This document shows positions 42,600 through 46,713 of a stretch of DNA of 46,713 nt, one piece after another. A model generated the notes under the pieces. It searched no databases and was not told the origin of the DNA. It saw only the letters and a program-made list of their open reading frames with translations. The stretch's first letter is position 1, and every line of letters starts with the position of its first letter. The translations under genes were made by a program, and so were the position numbers. This DNA is from JACMMS01 sp043758775 (GTDB taxonomy: Bacteria > Pseudomonadota > Gammaproteobacteria > Burkholderiales > Methylophilaceae): NCBI GenBank assembly GCA_043758775.1, contig JAYVMU010000059.1, forward strand, positions 1-46,713, in the 5' to 3' direction.

Positions 42600-44042
42600 A
42601 TGGATATGAAAAAAAAGCTAACCACTGCCGCGGGTGCGCCAGTAACCGATAACCAAAATACCATGACCGCTGGACCGCGCGGTCCAGCATTGTTGCAAGA
42701 CGTATGGCATTTGGAAAAACTTGCGCATTTCGCACGTGAGGTCATTCCTGAGCGTCGTATGCACGCTAAAGGCTCCGCTGCTTACGGTACATTTACCGTT
42801 ACACATGACATTAGCAAATACACTCGTGCTAAAATTTTTTCGCAAATAGGTAAAAAAACTGATTTAATCATGCGCTTCTCCACAGTAGCAGGTGAACGCG
42901 GTGCGGCAGACGCTGAGCGTGATATTCGCGGTTTTTCGATTAAATTTTATACTGAAGAAGGCAACTGGGACTTGGTAGGCAACAACACACCCGTATTCTT
43001 TTTGCGCGATCCATTAAAATTTCCCGATCTTAACCACGCGGTCAAGCGTGACCCGAAAACCAATATGCGTAGCGCCGAAAACAATTGGGATTTTTGGACA
43101 TCGTTGCCTGAAGCGCTGCATCAAGTGACGATTGTGATGAGTGACCGTGGCCTACCTGCCAGTTATCGCCATATGCACGGTTTTGGTAGCCACACTTTCA
43201 GTTTTATTAATGCGCAAAATGAACGCAATTGGGTTAAATTCACCTTTAAGTCACAGCAAGGTATAAAAAACCTAACCGATGCAGAAGCGACTAATATTGT
43301 CGGACAAGATCGAGAGAGCCATCAACGCGACCTCTTGGAGAGCATAGAAAAAGGCGATTTTCCGAAATGGAAATTGTTTGTGCAAATCATGCCAGAGAAA
43401 GACGCCGCAACTTATCATCTCAACCCATTTGATCTAACCAAGGTGTGGCCGCACAAAGACTATCCGCTCATTGAAGTTGGTGTGATGGAGTTAAACCGTA
43501 ACCCCGAGAACTATTTTGCCGAAGTAGAACAATTGGCTTTTTCACCAGCCAATGTAGTGCCAGGTATTGGCTTCTCGCCCGATAAAATGCTGCAATCACG
43601 CTTATTTTCTTATAGTGATGCACAACGTTATCGCCTGGGTGTTAATCACCATCAGATTCCTGTTAACGCGCCCAAGTGCCCATTTAACAGCTATCACCGT
43701 GATGGGCAAATGCGCGTAAACAACAATGCGGGTAGCACGATTGGATATGAGCCGAATAGCAAAGGTGAATGGCAAGAGCAACCAGATTTCTCAGAACCGC
43801 CATTGAGCATTGATGGCGCGGCCGATCACTGGAACCATCGCGTGGATGACGACTATTACTCGCAACCAGGCAACCTATTCCGCTTAATGTCGCCAGCCCA
43901 GCAACAAGTGTTGTTTGAAAACACCGCGCGTTCTGTTGGTGGTGCCTCGCTAGAGATCCAAAAACGCCATATTGGCAACTGCACCAAAGCCGACCCAGCT
44001 TATGGCGCTGGTGTTGCCAAAGCATTAGGCCTAAGCATTTAA
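42600..44042 (+). CDS. katA: Monofunctional haem catalase
   Basis: Catalase dismutates hydrogen peroxide to water and oxygen. The 480-residue length is that of small-subunit (clade 3) catalases. The catalytic His is H55 in ERRMHAKGSAAYGTF, and the distal Asn region is NNTPVFFLRDPLKFPDLNH. Further motifs are SYRHMHGFGSHTFSFIN and the proximal haem Tyr in RLFSYSDAQRYRLGVNHHQI. AGGAG lies seven bases before the ATG. It is divergent from oxyR and followed by a strong terminator, which fits a peroxide-inducible single transcript. Confidence 0.98.
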   Translation: MDMKKKLTTAAGAPVTDNQNTMTAGPRGPALLQDVWHLEKLAHFAREVIPERRMHAKGSAAYGTFTVTHDISKYTRAKIFSQIGKKTDLIMRFSTVAGERGAADAERDIRGFSIKFYTEEGNWDLVGNNTPVFFLRDPLKFPDLNHAVKRDPKTNMRSAENNWDFWTSLPEALHQVTIVMSDRGLPASYRHMHGFGSHTFSFINAQNERNWVKFTFKSQQGIKNLTDAEATNIVGQDRESHQRDLLESIEKGDFPKWKLFVQIMPEKDAATYHLNPFDLTKVWPHKDYPLIEVGVMELNRNPENYFAEVEQLAFSPANVVPGIGFSPDKMLQSRLFSYSDAQRYRLGVNHHQIPVNAPKCPFNSYHRDGQMRVNNNAGSTIGYEPNSKGEWQEQPDFSEPPLSIDGAADHWNHRVDDDYYSQPGNLFRLMSPAQQQVLFENTARSVGGASLEIQKRHIGNCTKADPAYGAGVAKALGLSI

Positions 44043-44053
44043 GTTATTTAGCT

Positions 44054-44098
44054 ATAAAGCCCGCCTCGATTAAAATTCGAGATCGGGCTTTATTTTTT
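44054..44098 (+). terminator. Terminator of katA
   Basis: A long stem (54-63 AAAGCCCG-type arm with the 84-93 CGGGCTTT arm of this 440xx block, plus an inner CTCGA/TCGAG pair) is followed by TATTTTTT. It begins about 12 bases after the katA stop. Confidence 0.9.
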
Positions 44099-44365
44099 GC
44101 AAGCAACGCGCTATAGCCCAGCTAAATATTTAGACTCGTGGTTAATTAGATAAAAGGAGTATTCCGACGACTAAACTTAGGAATAGATTAAGGCAATAAA
44201 AAATAAATAAGGTTTTAAAAGATAGCCTCTGCAAATAAAATTAACTAAAGGCCATATTAAATGATTAATGGTGATAGGAAATATTTGGCAAATCTCTCGT
44301 AAGGCTTTAAGCTTGTTATCGTCTAAATAGTATGAAAAAGCATCATTATAATTTTGGAGCTCGGC
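44099..44365. other. Non-coding gap between katA and the rubredoxin gene
   Basis: About 270 AT-rich bases after the katA terminator. No credible gene, tRNA or repeat is seen. A TATAAT at 44347-44352 lies only 14 bases before the rubredoxin ATG, probably too close to serve as its -10 box. Confidence 0.5.
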
Positions 44366-44530
44366 ATGAAAGTTTGGCAATGTTTAGTATGTGGTTTAGT
44401 GTATGAAGAATCGCTGGGTTGGCCAGATGACGGCATCGCACCTGGCACACGTTGGGAAGATGTGCCTGCAGACTGGGTGTGCCCAGAATGTGGTGTAACT
44501 AAAGCTGAATTTGATATGGTGGAATTCTAA
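44366..44530 (+). CDS. Rubredoxin
   Basis: Rubredoxin is a small soluble one-iron electron carrier. This 54-residue protein has both cysteine hooks, C6-x2-C9 (VWQCLVCGLVYEE) and C39-x2-C42 (DWVCPECGV). The intervening aromatic and acidic signature (GWPDDGIAPGTRWEDVPADW) and the acidic tail are also typical. GGAG (44356-44359) lies six bases before the ATG. Rubredoxins donate electrons to peroxide- or superoxide-reducing enzymes, to alkane hydroxylases or in PSII/cytochrome assembly. The position beside oxyR-katA suggests oxidative stress, but no rubredoxin reductase is adjacent. Confidence 0.95.
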   Translation: MKVWQCLVCGLVYEESLGWPDDGIAPGTRWEDVPADWVCPECGVTKAEFDMVEF

Positions 44531-44647
44531 ACAGGTTTTAATCTGGGATGGCGTAAATAAATTGCGATTTCATGGAGTGTCCGCTAAAAATTCAACACTT
44601 TCATTTTTTGACAATAACCGCTTTCATCTTACTTTTCGTAAAACTAA

Positions 44648-44809
44648 TTATTGTGTATTGATTAAGAGCTTCTCAAACGCTTCCGCAGTGATAGGCCTAG
44701 AAAATAAATATCCCTGTGCAAAATCACAACCTGCAGCGAACAATAAATCACGTTGTTCGGGGGTTTCGACACCTTCAGCAATCACTTGAATGCCTAGTTT
44801 ATGTGCCAT
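44648..44809 (-). other. Detached C-terminal end of the EAL domain (frameshift remnant)
   Basis: On the minus strand from 44809 an uninterrupted frame reads MAHKLGIQVIAEGVETPEQR, then continues through CDFAQGYLFSRPITAEAFEK to a stop at 44648. This is the terminal part of an EAL domain, with the conserved E-G-V-E and Q-G-Y motifs. It is out of frame by one base with the gene at 44799-46586. Removing one base in the four-base stretch 44819-44822 joins the frames into DLALCEAIIVMAHKLG. Confidence 0.85.
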
Positions 44810-46586
44810 TACAATAATGTGCTTCGCACAAAGCTAGGTCATCTGAACCTACTTTTATATTACTGGTAAATGATTGGTCTATTTTCACATAATCAATTTT
44901 AAACTTTTTCAAATACGCTAACGATGAGTAGCCTGTACCAAAATCATCAATCGCAACTTGAATGCCTATTTCTCTAAAGCTCTGTAATTGTTTTGCGATA
45001 GGGTGAGTTGCCTCAAGTAATAATCCTTCGGTAATTTCGATGACGATACTATCCCCGGGCAAATGAAGGTCCATTAATTGATCTAACCAATTTTGATGGA
45101 GATACTTTTCATTTTTAAATTGTATTGGCGATTTATTGATACTGATCTGAAATTTCGGATAATATTTGCGCCATTTAACAACTTGATTCACTGCTTGGCC
45201 GAACACATAATTTCCAATTTCCGTAATTAATCCAGTATCTTCAGCGATTGGAATAAACTCTGCTGGACTTACTAATCCTCGAGTAGGATGCTGCCATCTA
45301 ATTAAGGCCTCTGCTTTATGAATAAGGCCACTCGCAAGCTCTACAATAGGTTGATAGTGAACAGCAAACTGATGGCCAACACTCAACGCCATGCGTAAGT
45401 CATTCGCGATGCACATACGTTCTTGAGCTACTTTTTGCATTAAAGGAGTAAAATAACGATAGCGATTTCGACCTAGGTCTTTTGCCGCATACATCGCCTG
45501 ATCTGCATTTTTTAAGAGTGCATCTACGTTAACTGCATCTTCTGGATAGACTGTAATGCCTATGCTAATCGTGATATAAACCTTTTCGCCATCCAATTGA
45601 AAAGGTTTGGCTAACTTATCCAGAATATCCTGTGCTATACGATCTATGCTCTTCGCATCATTAAGATTATTGAGAATAATAGTGAATTCGTCACCACCAA
45701 AACGTGTCACCGTATCCGTTGCTCTCACACAATGAAGCAAGCGCTGTGATACCTGTTTCAACAGCAAATCACCCATATCATGCCCCAACGTATCGTTAAT
45801 CTCCTTAAACCGATCAAGATCAAGATACATTAACGCTAGCATCTGCCCAGCGCGGTTGGCTTTTTTAATATCTTGCTCAATACGATCATGGAACAATGTG
45901 CGGTTGGGCAAATCGGTAATTGAATCATAATGCGCTAACCTAAACACTTGCGCCTCAGACTGTTTACGCTCACTTATGTCAATATGCGTACCTATCATAC
46001 GCAATGGTTTTCCATCTGGCATAAAGCTGACAACCATGCCCCGACTTAATGTCCATTTCCATGTTCCATCTTTACATAACAAACGAAACTCAGAATTATA
46101 AGTAGTAGTTCTGCCTTCTATATAAGCATTTGTATCATTTAGCGCCTGCGATAAATCATCTGGATGAATTAACTTTCTGCCATCAAGTGCTGAGCCCACT
46201 TCATTTTCAGCATAGCCATATATACTATGCCACCTACCGGAGCGAAATACTTGGTTTGTTTCCAGGTTCCAATCCCACACTCCTTCACCGGTACCATCTA
46301 ATGCGAATTTCCATCGCTCTTCACTTATTTGAAGAGAATGTTCAATTTTAAATTGCTGTTTAAATGTTTTACGAAGTAAGAAAGTAAGCAAACTTGCCGT
46401 AATTATAATGAATGCCCAGCCCTTATAGAGACTATAACGTACGAATTGCTGCTGATTAGAAACGAGCGTTGAAAGTATATAGTCACTGAAGAATATCCAA
46501 AACATACCAAATGCAAGATAAGTCAAAACGATGCGAGTAACGAGTTTATCAACCTTGGCTAATTTTCCTTTAAAAACACTTTTCAC
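44799..46586 (-). CDS. PAS-GGDEF-EAL cyclic-di-GMP signalling protein, EAL end lost by frameshift
   Basis: The protein has two N-terminal membrane helices (about residues 18-40 and 50-67) and a PAS domain (residues 85-210, ending GTHIDISERKQSE). A GGDEF domain follows with intact RFGGDEFTIIL, then an EAL domain with AEALIRWQHP, SINKSPIQF, IVIEITE and DDFGTGYSSLAYLKKFKIDY. As read it is 595 residues and stops shortly after KIDQSF; the E-G-V-E segment is out of frame at 44648-44809. Cyclase activity is likely intact but phosphodiesterase activity is probably lost. The start is a GTG at 46586 with AGGTGG upstream. A likely insertion sequence end lies 35 bases upstream, possibly cutting off its promoter. 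Confidence 0.9.
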   Translation of the reverse strand: MKSVFKGKLAKVDKLVTRIVLTYLAFGMFWIFFSDYILSTLVSNQQQFVRYSLYKGWAFIIITASLLTFLLRKTFKQQFKIEHSLQISEERWKFALDGTGEGVWDWNLETNQVFRSGRWHSIYGYAENEVGSALDGRKLIHPDDLSQALNDTNAYIEGRTTTYNSEFRLLCKDGTWKWTLSRGMVVSFMPDGKPLRMIGTHIDISERKQSEAQVFRLAHYDSITDLPNRTLFHDRIEQDIKKANRAGQMLALMYLDLDRFKEINDTLGHDMGDLLLKQVSQRLLHCVRATDTVTRFGGDEFTIILNNLNDAKSIDRIAQDILDKLAKPFQLDGEKVYITISIGITVYPEDAVNVDALLKNADQAMYAAKDLGRNRYRYFTPLMQKVAQERMCIANDLRMALSVGHQFAVHYQPIVELASGLIHKAEALIRWQHPTRGLVSPAEFIPIAEDTGLITEIGNYVFGQAVNQVVKWRKYYPKFQISINKSPIQFKNEKYLHQNWLDQLMDLHLPGDSIVIEITEGLLLEATHPIAKQLQSFREIGIQVAIDDFGTGYSSLAYLKKFKIDYVKIDQSFTSNIKVGSDDLALCEAHYCNGT

Positions 46587-46621
46587 CCACCACCTCTATA
46601 AAATCACCAAATTTATTATAA

Positions 46622-46713
46622 GAGACCTTTGCACGAATCACTAGATTTAGTCCAAATAGCATAAAATGGCATATCACTTAAACACAGACGAGTACCTCTG
46701 ATTATGGCCTGGA
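46622..46713 (+). mobile_element. Probable insertion sequence end at the right window edge
   Basis: GAGACCTTTGCACGAA (46622-46637) is the exact inverted copy of 83-98. It lies between the start of the GGDEF-EAL gene and the window edge, with no gene in the last 92 bases that I can identify. The sequence inside the repeat differs from that inside the left copy, so it may be the opposite end of the same kind of element. Confidence 0.4.

Noticed and set aside
44177..44380. A 67-residue minus-strand ORF with a hydrophobic C-terminus in the gap after katA
   Set aside because: It overlaps the start of the clearly real rubredoxin gene, has no ribosome site of note and no recognisable family.
44511..44789. 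A 92-residue plus-strand ORF after rubredoxin
   Set aside because: It runs antisense through the detached EAL tail, whose conserved motifs show that the minus strand is the coding one.
1..46713. CRISPR arrays, tRNA genes, rRNA genes, prophage or integrase genes
   Set aside because: None was seen on reading both strands; intergenic gaps are short and contain only the repeats and terminators listed.

Overview
The window looks like a chromosomal segment of an AT-rich, obligately methylotrophic betaproteobacterium, most likely Methylophilaceae (Methylotenera-like). This is inferred from betaproteobacterial gene order (gmk-rpoZ-spoT, hemCDXY, yicC next to a kinase/phosphatase pair and rph-rdgB-hemW, accBC-prmA), from a pqqA gene (PQQ is the methanol dehydrogenase cofactor), and from overall base composition. 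No rRNA, tRNA, CRISPR array, prophage or integrase was seen. Almost everything is housekeeping or stress physiology; the accessory signal is limited to a few sites.

Layout. 1-140: a 16-bp sequence that recurs inverted at the other end of the window (probable insertion sequence end), then the rpsI terminator. 156-1065: rplM-rpsI with a clear sigma-70 promoter. 1066-3511: a long AT-rich leader and a FimV-like gene. 3556-11517, minus strand: gmk, rpoZ, spoT, a frameshifted flavin-fold oxidase-like gene, ridA, recG, ubiC and ubiA. 11656-14512: moaC, then periplasmic metalloprotease bepA and soxYZ. 14744-17058: ahpC-ahpF. 17139-18350: a protein resembling 4-hydroxyphenylpyruvate dioxygenase. 18465-24378: yicC divergent from a Ser/Thr kinase, PP2C phosphatase, rph, rdgB, a small conserved-looking gene and hemW. 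24443-28548: argH, an AlgZ/AlgR-type two-component pair and a membrane protein with mechanosensitive-channel-like helices. 28705-32593: hemC-hemD-hemX, a HemY reduced to its membrane part, and a translationally coupled PD-(D/E)XK nuclease-like gene with foreign-looking codon use. 32601-36676: a ferredoxin-type reductase, fxsA, dsbD and a TlpA-type thioredoxin. 36892-41124: aroQ, accB, accC, prmA and a zinc-ribbon membrane protein. 41268-44530: pqqA, oxyR, katA and rubredoxin. 44648-46586: a PAS-GGDEF-EAL gene whose EAL end is frameshifted.

Functional themes. Peroxide defence is strong: ahpC-ahpF, oxyR-katA and a rubredoxin gene. Haem supply is represented by hemC, hemD, hemX, truncated hemY and hemW. 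Periplasmic redox and protein quality control are covered by dsbD, TlpA, bepA and soxYZ. Two short genes, pqqA (23 codons) and rubredoxin (54 codons), are easy to miss because of their size.

The most interesting points are the replacement of the HemY C-terminus by a coupled nuclease-like gene, the HPPD-like protein, the pqqA gene standing apart from other pqq genes, and two or three single-base frameshifts. The frameshifts may be real or may be sequencing errors. I saw no convincing multi-gene novel system; the hemY-nuclease junction is the best candidate locus.
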